Origin: JANQPA01 sp964548175
Lineage (GTDB): Bacteria; Bacteroidota; Bacteroidia; Chitinophagales; Saprospiraceae
Direction of reading: 5' to 3'
Assembly (NCBI GenBank): GCA_964548175.1
Contig: CAZJQS010000012.1
Coordinates: 41,125 to 105,124 of the forward strand
DNA length: 64,000 nucleotides
Shown here: positions 1 to 7,617 of the stretch, piece after piece
Position numbering within the stretch: the stretch's first letter is position 1
Layout of the letters: every line of letters starts with the position of its first letter
The notes under the pieces: generated by a model
Seen by the model: only the letters and a program-made list of their open reading frames with translations
Databases searched by the model: none
Told to the model about the DNA's origin: nothing
Made by a program: the position numbers and the translations under genes

Positions 1-321
1 AACACGGTAGCTGGTGAGGTCGATTCAAAAAACCATGTTTTACTGCAGTGCCTGGATATTGTACTTGGAGCTATGGCTTTTAGATTAAATGATTATCATA
101 AGGTAAAAGTACCTGGAACAAAAAGAAGAGGAAAACGGACTATTGCAAAAGAACAGTTGTATAAATTTATTTTATCCAGAATTCGATTGATTTACCCCAA
201 TTTTAACATAGGAATTAGTACCGGAACCAAAGGAAAACTATCTAACAGGTGGGATCACCCTTACAGACATTGGAAATTCATACCGAGAGATTTCAAAATA
301 GACGAGAGTAAGTTCAAATGA
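1..321 (+). CDS. DUF3800 domain protein, C-terminal part (start lies outside the window)
   Basis: The reading frame is open from base 1 and ends at TGA 319-321; the ATG at 73 is internal. The visible ~106 residues match the end of the DUF3800 family as I know it from Bacteroidota: an LLQCLDIVLGA helix followed by FRLNDYHK, a basic loop KRRGKR, then ISTGTKGK and RWDHPYRHWKFIP near the end. The biochemical role of DUF3800 is not established; an RNase H-like fold has been suggested for the family, and its acidic residues would sit partly upstream of what is visible. A structured-RNA-like element follows 1 base after the stop (323-386), an arrangement known for DUF3800 genes. Confidence is high for the family and nil for an exact function. 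Confidence 0.7.
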   Translation, partial: NTVAGEVDSKNHVLLQCLDIVLGAMAFRLNDYHKVKVPGTKRRGKRTIAKEQLYKFILSRIRLIYPNFNIGISTGTKGKLSNRWDHPYRHWKFIPRDFKIDESKFK

Positions 322-322
322 A

Positions 323-386
323 AAAGCCCGACTCGAACTACTACATCTCTTACGTGGAACGTAAGCCTTCGCTCAAGTAGGGCTTT
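323..386 (+). ncRNA. Two-stem structured RNA candidate directly after a DUF3800 gene
   Basis: An outer stem pairs AAAGCCC (323-329) with GGGCTTT (380-386) and continues inward as ACT/AGT and GA/TC separated by single mismatches. Inside sits a perfect 7-bp hairpin, CTTACGT (349-355), loop GGA, ACGTAAG (359-365). There is no run of T after it, so it is not a standard intrinsic terminator. Comparative-genomics work on structured RNAs has described several DUF3800-associated RNA motifs that lie next to DUF3800 genes; this element fits that setting, although I cannot align it to a specific motif here. It may be cis-acting in the mRNA tail or a processed RNA. Confidence 0.5.
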
Positions 387-439
387 GATATAAATTTACA
401 TAAATTAAGTCATAGTTTCAAGGAAAAACTCCTCCTCCC

Positions 440-670
440 TTGCGCAAATACAATCGCATCAAAGCCGTCCTCGCCAACAAGGACAAAACTGCCAAGTGGC
501 TGGCCGAGCAGGTGGGCCGGGATCGCTCCACAGTGTCCCGCTGGTGCACCAATGATATGCAACCGCCACTGGAAGTCCTCTTCCAAATCGCCGATATACT
601 GGAAACGGAGGTGTGTGCGCTGCTGATAAAGAAGAAAAAACCAACACCACATTGTCCTGAAAGGACATAA
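440..670 (+). CDS. Small XRE-type helix-turn-helix regulator (TTG start)
   Basis: A 76-residue protein with one HTH module: KTAKWLAEQVG, RDRSTVSRWCTND and PPLEVLFQIADIL span the helix set of Cro/CI-type binders, the recognition helix being around STVSRWC. Close relatives in Bacteroidota have the form MKxYNRIKxVLAxKxKTxKWLAE, so the natural first residue falls where this gene has TTG (440-442); the frame is closed by TAG at 413-415 and no ATG is available. The last residues and the TAA stop lie inside the first unit of the 656-741 repeat, so the native C-terminus may have been replaced. Target unknown; probably a small autoregulator or antitoxin-like protein. Confidence 0.6.
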   Translation: MRKYNRIKAVLANKDKTAKWLAEQVGRDRSTVSRWCTNDMQPPLEVLFQIADILETEVCALLIKKKKPTPHCPERT

Positions 671-741
671 CATCATACCCCAGGGTACCACCCTGGGCCC
701 TGAAAGGACAACACACCATACCCCAGGGTACCACCCTGGGC
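656..741. repeat. Tandem 43-bp repeat with internal hairpin, plus nearby palindrome
   Basis: Two nearly identical units (656-698 and 699-741) each begin CCTGAAAGGACA and end with a CCCAGGGT/ACCCTGGG hairpin with a 3-base loop. A further palindrome, TGAATCC then CTTCA then GGATTCA, lies at 779-797. The same CCTGAAAGG core opens parts of the repeats at 32098 and 56006. Intergenic repeat of unknown function; the first unit contains the stop codon of the HTH gene. Confidence 0.75.
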
Positions 742-831
742 CAGGTAAAGAAGAAAGGATGGTATCATACCATTTTATTGAATCCCTTCAGGATTCATTA
801 TCGTGGCACCCTGGCTCGGGATAAGAGTAAC

Positions 832-3372
832 TCACTGGCGATTTAAATATTGCGCGACTCTGGGCGCACAATTCTCATGCCCCTCTTCGCCAAGCAGCTC
901 CCGGGGGACATCCTCGACCGGATTGCCATATAGGTTCAGGTATAAGTTATCGTGGAGCGACAATAAAAAGCGGGGAAACCGACGGATGCGGTTGTTGTTC
1001 AAATGAATCATTTCCAGACGGCGAAGCTCTCGCAGAGGCGCCACGTCTTCGATTTGGTTGTCGTTGAGCAACAAACTTTTGAGCTTCCTCAGTCTACCGA
1101 TCGGGCGGATGTCGGTGAGCTCGTTTTCGCCGAGATCCAGGTATTCGAGGCGATCAAGCGATTCCAAAAAGTCGATCGTACGAATACCCATGCCGCTGGC
1201 GATCAGCTCCTCCAGCCTCCTCAACTGACTGAGAACAGAAAAGTCCTGGAGAGGATTGTTGTTGAGGATCAGAAAATTTAAACGGTCGAGTACTCCCAGA
1301 ACCTGAATGTCCATGACCTTATTATCGGCCAGATTGAGCAAGTCCAGGCGCCGGCAGGCACGCAGGGGAGTAATATCCCTGATGTTATTTTTCCACAAAT
1401 TCAAATAGCTCAGCTCCGGTAGTTGGCCAAGCGGCCGAATATCCTCGATGTCGTTTTCCATCAAATCCAGGAATTCGAGTTTCTTTAACCTGCTAAGCAT
1501 GCTCAGGTCTTTTACCCGGCTGTTGTGAAGCGTTAACTCTTCCAGGTCCGTCAGCATGGCTATGGGGCTCCAGTCCCTGATCTGCTCACTGCTGATGCTT
1601 AAGATCTGCAAATCCTGCATGCGCGAAAGGAAGGAGATATTGTTCAGAGGGTTGTCAGAAAGGTCTAACACCTTGAGCGCACTCGTTTTTTCCGGAACAT
1701 CAAGATCCTGAAGATCGTTAAAACTGAGATTCAAATATTCCAGCCGCAGCAAGTTGTCCGTTATGGTGAAAGTGTTTAGCTCGTTAGATGATAAGTCCAA
1801 AAATTTCAGGCGCCGCAACTTTTCCAGTCCGTTTATCTTTTGGATTTGATTGCCGCTAAGATTTAAGTTGGTCAGGTTTTCCAAAAACCGAAACGGGCTC
1901 AGGTCCTGTATCCGGCATTTACTCACATCCAAAGATTCCAGGCGGGGCAGCAACGACAGGTGGGCAAATTTCTCCATCCGGCAGCCGGATAAATATAACG
2001 ACCGGAGCTGGTTCAATTCGGTTAAAAAAGAAAGGTCTTCTATCCTATGACCGCCCAGATCCAGCATTTGCAGCCCAGTCAGCTCCTGCAACGAACTGAA
2101 ATCGACAGCTCGCGTTTGATTGAGCTCTAACCTGTCCAGATTGGTCAGCTTGCTTAAAGGCGAAAGGTCTTCGATGGGGTTGTTGGTAAGTTTCAAAATG
2201 CGCAGACGTGGAAGCTCCTTCAAGGAACTCAGGTCTTGTATCTGATTCCCTCTCAGTTCCAGTTCTTCCAGTTTAGCGAGTGTCGCCAAAGGGCTTATGT
2301 CTGCAATTTGATTACTACCCAGGTCCAATTCTTTTAGGTTCGTCAGCTCTTTCAAGGGATGCACCTCGGCGATCTGATTGCCTCCCAGGTGCAGGCTTTT
2401 CAGTTCCGGCAAATGGCGCAGCACCGCAATATCCTTCAACTGGCATTTTAGCAGGTTCAATTCCTGGAGCTGGGGATGGGCTTTGAGAAAATCGAGTTGA
2501 CCGAGAGGGTTAAAACTGATATTCAAATCCCGCAGTTCTGTCAGTTTTTCCAGAAAGGACAAGTCGTCAAAATCGCTGGCGTGAATGTCCAACAAAACCA
2601 GCCTCGGAAGCTTTTTGATGACCGAAAGATCGTGCAGACCGTTGCCTCCCACTTCTAGTTCTTTGAGCTTGTTTAGGTTCGCTAACGCCTTTATGTCCTC
2701 GATCTGGTTATCGGTTAGGGTCAGACTTTCCAGTTGCGTCAGGGGACGGAGAAAGTCGACGCGCTGCAAATAGTTGGAATGCAGGTCCAACGATCGCAAT
2801 TGAGGCATTTTTTCCAAAAAGGAATAATCCTCCAACAGGGTATGCATCAACCCCAGACGAGTCAGCCGGGGAAGGTCCGCCAGAAATTCGCCTTTGTTGA
2901 AATGATTGAAGCTAAGCTCCAGGCCTTCCAGCTGGGGCATATTTCGCAATAGTGAGAAGTCGAGTTCAGCAGGCAATTCAGCCAGATTCAGCTGGGTCAG
3001 CTTTGTTAAATCCAGCAAAGGCTCAAGCGATCGAACCGGATTGCCACCCAGATGGAGCATTCTCAGCCTGGGGAGGTTTCGTAAAAAATCCAGTTGGCTG
3101 ACCTGATTGCCATTCAGGCTCAGCTCCTGCAACTGACTTAAACGCCCCATTTCTTCAGGAATAAAAGGGAGCTGATTGTCAGGCCCGGTATTAGCCGATT
3201 TTTCAAAGGTGTGGCGGTCAAAAAAGTAGTAACCCAGGTTTAGTTTCTGAAGATGGGTTAATTCCCAGAGTTCTTCTGGAAGATTGCTCAGGCCAAGGTT
3301 GCCCAGATCAAGGTAAGGTGATTTGGATTTTTTATTTTCGCGGATGAGGTCTACTGCTTTTTGGATGGCCAT
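832..3372 (-). CDS. Giant leucine-rich-repeat protein
   Basis: An 846-residue protein made almost wholly of about 35 LRRs of roughly 22 residues with the pattern LxxLxxLxLxxNxIxDISPL, the SDS22/internalin-like class. The first 35 residues (MAIQKAVDLIREN to LGNLGLSNLPEEL) form a short helical cap. No signal peptide or membrane segment is visible, so it is probably cytoplasmic. The end, with LYGNPVEDVPREL and ENCAPRVAQYL, resembles the point where the LRR block of bacterial Roco proteins passes into the Roc GTPase domain, but here translation stops. It is thus either a stand-alone interaction scaffold or the N-terminal half of a former Roco protein. It does not appear linked to the acyl-CoA genes downstream, which are separated by 98 bp. 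Confidence 0.85.
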   Translation of the reverse strand: MAIQKAVDLIRENKKSKSPYLDLGNLGLSNLPEELWELTHLQKLNLGYYFFDRHTFEKSANTGPDNQLPFIPEEMGRLSQLQELSLNGNQVSQLDFLRNLPRLRMLHLGGNPVRSLEPLLDLTKLTQLNLAELPAELDFSLLRNMPQLEGLELSFNHFNKGEFLADLPRLTRLGLMHTLLEDYSFLEKMPQLRSLDLHSNYLQRVDFLRPLTQLESLTLTDNQIEDIKALANLNKLKELEVGGNGLHDLSVIKKLPRLVLLDIHASDFDDLSFLEKLTELRDLNISFNPLGQLDFLKAHPQLQELNLLKCQLKDIAVLRHLPELKSLHLGGNQIAEVHPLKELTNLKELDLGSNQIADISPLATLAKLEELELRGNQIQDLSSLKELPRLRILKLTNNPIEDLSPLSKLTNLDRLELNQTRAVDFSSLQELTGLQMLDLGGHRIEDLSFLTELNQLRSLYLSGCRMEKFAHLSLLPRLESLDVSKCRIQDLSPFRFLENLTNLNLSGNQIQKINGLEKLRRLKFLDLSSNELNTFTITDNLLRLEYLNLSFNDLQDLDVPEKTSALKVLDLSDNPLNNISFLSRMQDLQILSISSEQIRDWSPIAMLTDLEELTLHNSRVKDLSMLSRLKKLEFLDLMENDIEDIRPLGQLPELSYLNLWKNNIRDITPLRACRRLDLLNLADNKVMDIQVLGVLDRLNFLILNNNPLQDFSVLSQLRRLEELIASGMGIRTIDFLESLDRLEYLDLGENELTDIRPIGRLRKLKSLLLNDNQIEDVAPLRELRRLEMIHLNNNRIRRFPRFLLSLHDNLYLNLYGNPVEDVPRELLGEEGHENCAPRVAQYLNRQ

Positions 3373-3470
3373 AGTTGTTGATTAAGGGATGAATGAAAGT
3401 TATGGAGATGACTATTATTTAACGGTGGGAAGGGGGGTAAAAGTTCCTTTCCGAGTAACTCCCCTACGAT

Positions 3471-4985
3471 TTAAAAATCACCCGAAGTTTTCAGCCGCTT
3501 CCTATCGATCTTTCCAGTCTCATTCTTCGGTAAAGCCTCCACAAAAACTACATACTTCGGCACCTTAAACTTGGCCAGATGCGCCTTACAAAAACCGATG
3601 ACCTCCCCTTCCGCCACCTCCGCTTTTTTCACGACAAATGCCTGGCCGACCTCCCCCCACTTATCGTCGGGAACGCCGATCACGGCCGCTTCAGAAATGC
3701 ATTCGTGCTGCACCAACACCCGCTCCACCTCGGCAGGATAGACATTCTCTCCGCCGGAGATGAACATGTTTTTGATGCGGTCTACAACAAACAAATAGCC
3801 TTCCTCATCCTCGCGAACCATATCGCCCGAGTGGAACCAGCCATCTTTTATCGCTTTTTCGGTGGCTACCTCGTTGCGCCAGTAGCCGGGAGTGACCATC
3901 GGACCTTTCAGCAACAGCTCGCCGGCCCGGCCCGTGAGTACTTGCTCGCCTTTTTCGTCTACGATCCGTATCTGTACATAAAAATTAGGCCGCCCGATGG
4001 AGCCTTTCTTGCGAATGGCGTCGTTCTGATGCAGAGAGGTCAGATTGGGCCCGACTTCCGTCATACCGAAACCCTGCCGGATCGCCACCCCTTTGGCATC
4101 CCATTGCTCGATCAACGGCACCGGCATGGGCTCGCCGCCGACGATGATGTAGTACAGACTGGAAAAATCAGCCTCGCCAAAACCGGGCTCCTCGGCGATC
4201 ATCTTGAGCATGGTCGGCACGCCCATAAAAATAGTGGCTTGCTCCCGCTGGAGCAACTTCAACACGGCCGCAGCATCGAATTTTTTCATCAGACATGTAT
4301 AGCCACCGTGGTGCAAAAAGGGAGTGGTCAGCACATTCCACCCGCCGGTATGGAAGGGCGGCATACAGTTGACCGTCCGGCTTTCGGTGTTGACCAGCAG
4401 ACTCATCGCCGTATTGATGCTGTTCCAGAACAGCATCCTGTGGGTATACAAAGCGCCTTTGGGAAAGCCGGTAGTACCTGAGGTAAATAAGATGAAAACG
4501 GGATCATCAGCCGCTACGGGAATGATGGAAAAATGATGATCTTCCTGTTTTGTTTCTTCTTTATTACAAAAAGCACCCAGTTCCTCGATCGACCATCGGA
4601 TCGGAATGGTATGGTAAGCTGGTGCAGCCGTCAGCTTTTCCTGGAATTTGGGTTCGCCGAGCACCATTCGGGGTTCGGCATTTTTGAGCAGATAATCGAT
4701 CTCAGCCGGCGCCAGCCGGTAATTCAGGGGTACGAGAATGAGGCCGGCCTTCTGAGCCGTAGCAAAAAGCAGGATCAGCTCCAGGCGGTTCTCCGCCAGC
4801 ACGGCGATGCGCTCGCCTTTGGCCATGCCCAATTCGTTGATCAGATGATGCGCCAGCCGGTTGGCCAGGCGGTTGAGTTCACTGTAGGTAAGTTTCCGGC
4901 CGGTTTCGTATTCGCTGACGGCCACCTTGTCGGGGCTGTATACGGCCCACTTCTGCGCCCAGTCTTGTTGATACAGTTCACTCAT
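3471..4985 (-). CDS. Acyl-CoA synthetase (AMP-forming, ANL superfamily)
   Basis: This 504-residue enzyme activates a carboxylic acid to the acyl-CoA through an acyl-adenylate. The P-loop FTSGTTGFPKGA is near residue 170, the adenylate-binding QGFGMTEVGPN near 310, the hinge/ATP motif GWFHSGDM near 385, and the catalytic lysine motif PKNETGKIDR close to the C-terminus. Length and motif order are those of medium/long-chain fatty-acid or OSB/4-coumarate-type ligases; substrate cannot be read from sequence. It is last in a minus-strand run (TonB receptor, symporter, KAS III-like protein, ligase), starting 24 bp after the KAS III-like stop, so co-transcription is likely. The run suggests it activates an imported acid. 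Confidence 0.85.
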   Translation of the reverse strand: MSELYQQDWAQKWAVYSPDKVAVSEYETGRKLTYSELNRLANRLAHHLINELGMAKGERIAVLAENRLELILLFATAQKAGLILVPLNYRLAPAEIDYLLKNAEPRMVLGEPKFQEKLTAAPAYHTIPIRWSIEELGAFCNKEETKQEDHHFSIIPVAADDPVFILFTSGTTGFPKGALYTHRMLFWNSINTAMSLLVNTESRTVNCMPPFHTGGWNVLTTPFLHHGGYTCLMKKFDAAAVLKLLQREQATIFMGVPTMLKMIAEEPGFGEADFSSLYYIIVGGEPMPVPLIEQWDAKGVAIRQGFGMTEVGPNLTSLHQNDAIRKKGSIGRPNFYVQIRIVDEKGEQVLTGRAGELLLKGPMVTPGYWRNEVATEKAIKDGWFHSGDMVREDEEGYLFVVDRIKNMFISGGENVYPAEVERVLVQHECISEAAVIGVPDDKWGEVGQAFVVKKAEVAEGEVIGFCKAHLAKFKVPKYVVFVEALPKNETGKIDRKRLKTSGDF

Positions 4986-5009
4986 GTGTTTTAGGTTTTC
5001 GGAAAAAAT

Positions 5010-5999
5010 TTACAATCTAAACGCCGCACTGGCAAAAGCCAACCCACCGCCGGAACCTATAAAATACACCAGATCACCTTGTTTGACCAAATTTTTCTCC
5101 CAGGCATCGTTAAAGCACATCGGAATACAGGCGGAGCCCGTATAGCCGAAATAATGCATGATGGTATGAGCTTTGCTGCGCTCCACGCCCAGGCGATCCA
5201 TCGTCGCCCAGATGCTGTTGATGTTGATCTGGGTGATGAAATACATGGCCACTTCTTCAGGCTCCTGACCGATCCGTTGAGACAAGTTGCGCGCCATCTG
5301 TGACCACATGGTCGGGTTGAGTTCGGGATCGAAGCGGCGGACGAATTTCAGCTGGTGGTCGTGCTGCTGAAGCACTTCCTGTGTGACGGGCTGGTGGGTG
5401 CCTCCACCATAAATACCCATCCAGCTTGCATATTCCCCTTTGGTGATCAGTTCGCTGGCCAGAAAGCCACGCTCCGTTGATTTTTCGCTTTTCAAAACGA
5501 CCGCCCCTGCTCCATCGGCAAAAAGGGTAACGGTTTTTTTGTCTTTGAGGTTCAGGTGTTTGCTCATGGCATAACCGCCGATGACGAGCACGTATTCATA
5601 TTGTTGGTCGGCACGAATGTACTTGGAGGCGATGTCCAGAGCCGTCACAAATCCGGCACAGGCGGTGTTGACGTCAAAGGTGCCGGCATTTTTGGCGCCC
5701 AGCCGATGTTGCACCACCGAGGCCGTGGAAGGGGAAACGTATTCCGGCGTATCCGTTGCCAGCACGATCAGGTTCAGTTGCTCTGCTTTCACGCCGGCCC
5801 GCTCCAGCGCCTGCCGCGCGGCCCGCTCACACAGGTCGGCTGTACTTTCGTCTTCAGCGCACCAGCGCCGTTCATAGATCTGCACATTCTCCTCCAGCCA
5901 GTTACTCACATTTTCCCCCAATATTTCGTCAAAGTAGCTGTTAGGCATAACGCTCTCAGGGGCATAAGCGCCCACTGAAAGGATGACCGCATTGTTCAT
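5010..5999 (-). CDS. FabH-like (KAS III) thiolase-fold protein lacking two catalytic residues
   Basis: The 329-residue protein has the KAS III fold signature: N-terminal strand with SVGAYAPE, the nucleophile in NTACAGF (Cys114) and a Gly-rich end (FIGSGGGLAFAS). In FabH the Cys works with a His in a PHQAN motif and an Asn in GNTSAAS. Here the aligned stretches read ITQIN (Thr256 at the His position) and GYTGSA (Tyr286 at the Asn position). The malonyl decarboxylation needed for normal FabH chemistry therefore looks impaired, and an acyl-transfer or head-to-head condensation role is more likely. Gene order places it between a sodium/solute symporter (51 bp upstream) and an acyl-CoA synthetase. 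Family call is firm; activity is open. Confidence 0.8.
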   Translation of the reverse strand: MNNAVILSVGAYAPESVMPNSYFDEILGENVSNWLEENVQIYERRWCAEDESTADLCERAARQALERAGVKAEQLNLIVLATDTPEYVSPSTASVVQHRLGAKNAGTFDVNTACAGFVTALDIASKYIRADQQYEYVLVIGGYAMSKHLNLKDKKTVTLFADGAGAVVLKSEKSTERGFLASELITKGEYASWMGIYGGGTHQPVTQEVLQQHDHQLKFVRRFDPELNPTMWSQMARNLSQRIGQEPEEVAMYFITQININSIWATMDRLGVERSKAHTIMHYFGYTGSACIPMCFNDAWEKNLVKQGDLVYFIGSGGGLAFASAAFRL

Positions 6000-6050
6000 A
6001 TCGTTGTTTTTTTTAAAAAATCGAATTCGTTTTTTATTAGTCTTAAGCCG

Positions 6051-7541
6051 TTACCTTCTCCTTTCCCAAATCCATCCTCCCAAAAGGGCAAGCAGTAGCC
6101 CGAGGATGATCCCCAGCGTAGCCGTCACACCAGGGTTCGCGAACGCCAGGCCCGAATCAGGGAACCACTGTTCACCGAAAAAGTAAAGCAAAAAGTGGGT
6201 AACGATGGCGATAACCGAACTGCTCCACACCAATGCAATGGGTACTTTTTTGAACAATACCCCCGCCAAAAGGGGTGGAACGGCAGCCAGCACTAAACCG
6301 TAAACGCCCGTTTGCCCGAATATCCCCAGCAATTCAGGAGGATTGAGGTTGACCAGGAAAACCAGTACGGCGATCACGATCAACACCACGTGACTGGCGC
6401 GGAAGGCCAGCTTCATTTTCTCTTCTTGCGATAAGTCTTCTTTGCCGAAACGATCGATCACATTCAACACCAGATCGTTAGCTGTGATGGTCGAAATGCC
6501 GACCAGCAGTCCGTCCAGCGTGGACATGGCCGCCGCCAGCAGCACCACGCTGATGATGGTAAACACCCAGTCGGGAAATGCATTCTGCAGGTAGACCGTC
6601 ATGACCAGGTCCTGCCGGAACGTTCCGGTCACAGGATCTATAAGCTGTTCCTGCGGTACAGCAAAATGCGCCCAGAAGCCTGTCAGCAATAAGAGCGTAA
6701 ACAGGAAAAAGACCACCCCAAATACGATGATGTAATTGCGAACCGCCTTATCCGTCTTGACATACAAGGCCTTGGTCAGAATATGAGGCTGGCATACCAG
6801 CGTACCTCCAATAACAAAGCCCGACACGTAAATGGAAAACACATCATTGTAAAACCGGCTTTCCGGGTTCACCCAGGCTACCAGATCAGGATCCTTAGCC
6901 TGCAACCTGGCCCACAGATCTCCTTCCGTCAGCATTAGATCAATGCCGGAATACAAGATAACAGCCGTTACCCCGATCATTAGAAAGCCCTGGAACATAT
7001 TAGTGAAAACATGAGCATAAGTGCCGCCAAACAACACGTAGCCCGTCACAAATATCAGCGTGATGGCCAGGGCTGTTACATTATTTACACCCAGCAGCTT
7101 CTGCATCACAATGGAAATCCCGCCAACCAGCAGTACAATAAAGGCAAAACTCAACAAGTTGATGATGGAAAAATACAGGGAAAAGTTATCGGACCGGTAG
7201 CGCTTTCCGATCCAGTCCGGTATCGTCAGTGCCTTCGCCTCTACCCCGATCCGCCGGAAACGGAACGATAATATGACCAGCATGACCACAAACCCCAAAT
7301 ATACGCTCAGCCCAAGATGCATAAAGCCGGCCAGGCCGTCCACGTACACAAAGCCGGGATTAATGATGAAAGTAGCCGCCGAAGCCGTGCTCGCCGCCAG
7401 CGTCACCCCCACCACAAAGGGAGAAAGATCTCCCTTGCCGATGGCAAAACTTCCGAAATCGTCTGTCTTCTTGTGTCCCAACCAGCCCAGATAGGCCGTT
7501 CCAATAAGGTAAACAGAAAATAGGATCCAGGCTAAGGTCAT
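6051..7541 (-). CDS. Sodium/solute symporter (SSS family)
   Basis: A 496-residue inner-membrane protein with about 13 hydrophobic helices. Early motifs (FAIGKGDLSPFVVG, AASTASAATF) and a central GGTYAHVFTNMFQGFLM segment are typical of the sodium:solute symporter family (PutP/PanF/ActP relatives), which couple sodium entry to uptake of organic acids, amino acids, vitamins or sugars. The substrate is not readable, but the next two genes encode acyl-handling enzymes, favouring a carboxylate. It begins 76 bp after the TonB receptor stop; that gap holds a perfect 40-bp palindrome which could set the relative expression of the two genes. Confidence 0.85.
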   Translation of the reverse strand: MTLAWILFSVYLIGTAYLGWLGHKKTDDFGSFAIGKGDLSPFVVGVTLAASTASAATFIINPGFVYVDGLAGFMHLGLSVYLGFVVMLVILSFRFRRIGVEAKALTIPDWIGKRYRSDNFSLYFSIINLLSFAFIVLLVGGISIVMQKLLGVNNVTALAITLIFVTGYVLFGGTYAHVFTNMFQGFLMIGVTAVILYSGIDLMLTEGDLWARLQAKDPDLVAWVNPESRFYNDVFSIYVSGFVIGGTLVCQPHILTKALYVKTDKAVRNYIIVFGVVFFLFTLLLLTGFWAHFAVPQEQLIDPVTGTFRQDLVMTVYLQNAFPDWVFTIISVVLLAAAMSTLDGLLVGISTITANDLVLNVIDRFGKEDLSQEEKMKLAFRASHVVLIVIAVLVFLVNLNPPELLGIFGQTGVYGLVLAAVPPLLAGVLFKKVPIALVWSSSVIAIVTHFLLYFFGEQWFPDSGLAFANPGVTATLGIILGLLLALLGGWIWERRR

Positions 7542-7570
7542 GACTGATTATCGTTTTTTTACAAGTATGT

Positions 7571-7610
7571 AAGATGACTGACGAGAGCACGTGCTCTCGT
7601 CAGTCATCTT
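7571..7610 (-). promoter_or_regulatory. Perfect 40-bp palindrome between TonB receptor and symporter
   Basis: Positions 7571-7590 are the exact reverse complement of 7591-7610, starting AAGATGACTGACG and meeting at CACGTG. In the minus-strand transcript it forms a 20-bp hairpin just after the receptor stop, preceded by a T-rich stretch and not followed by an immediate U-run. It may stabilise the upstream mRNA, attenuate read-through, or bind a dimeric regulator. Confidence 0.7.
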
Positions 7611-7617
7611 AAAAATA

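Noticed and set aside
832..3372. Possible CRISPR-like periodicity
   Set aside because: The ~66-bp periodicity is the codon pattern of LRR units and the repeats are degenerate, with no spacers. No CRISPR array or cas gene was seen anywhere in the window.
3579..4481. 300-residue plus-strand frame inside the acyl-CoA synthetase
   Set aside because: Antisense to motif-bearing coding sequence, with no recognisable domain.
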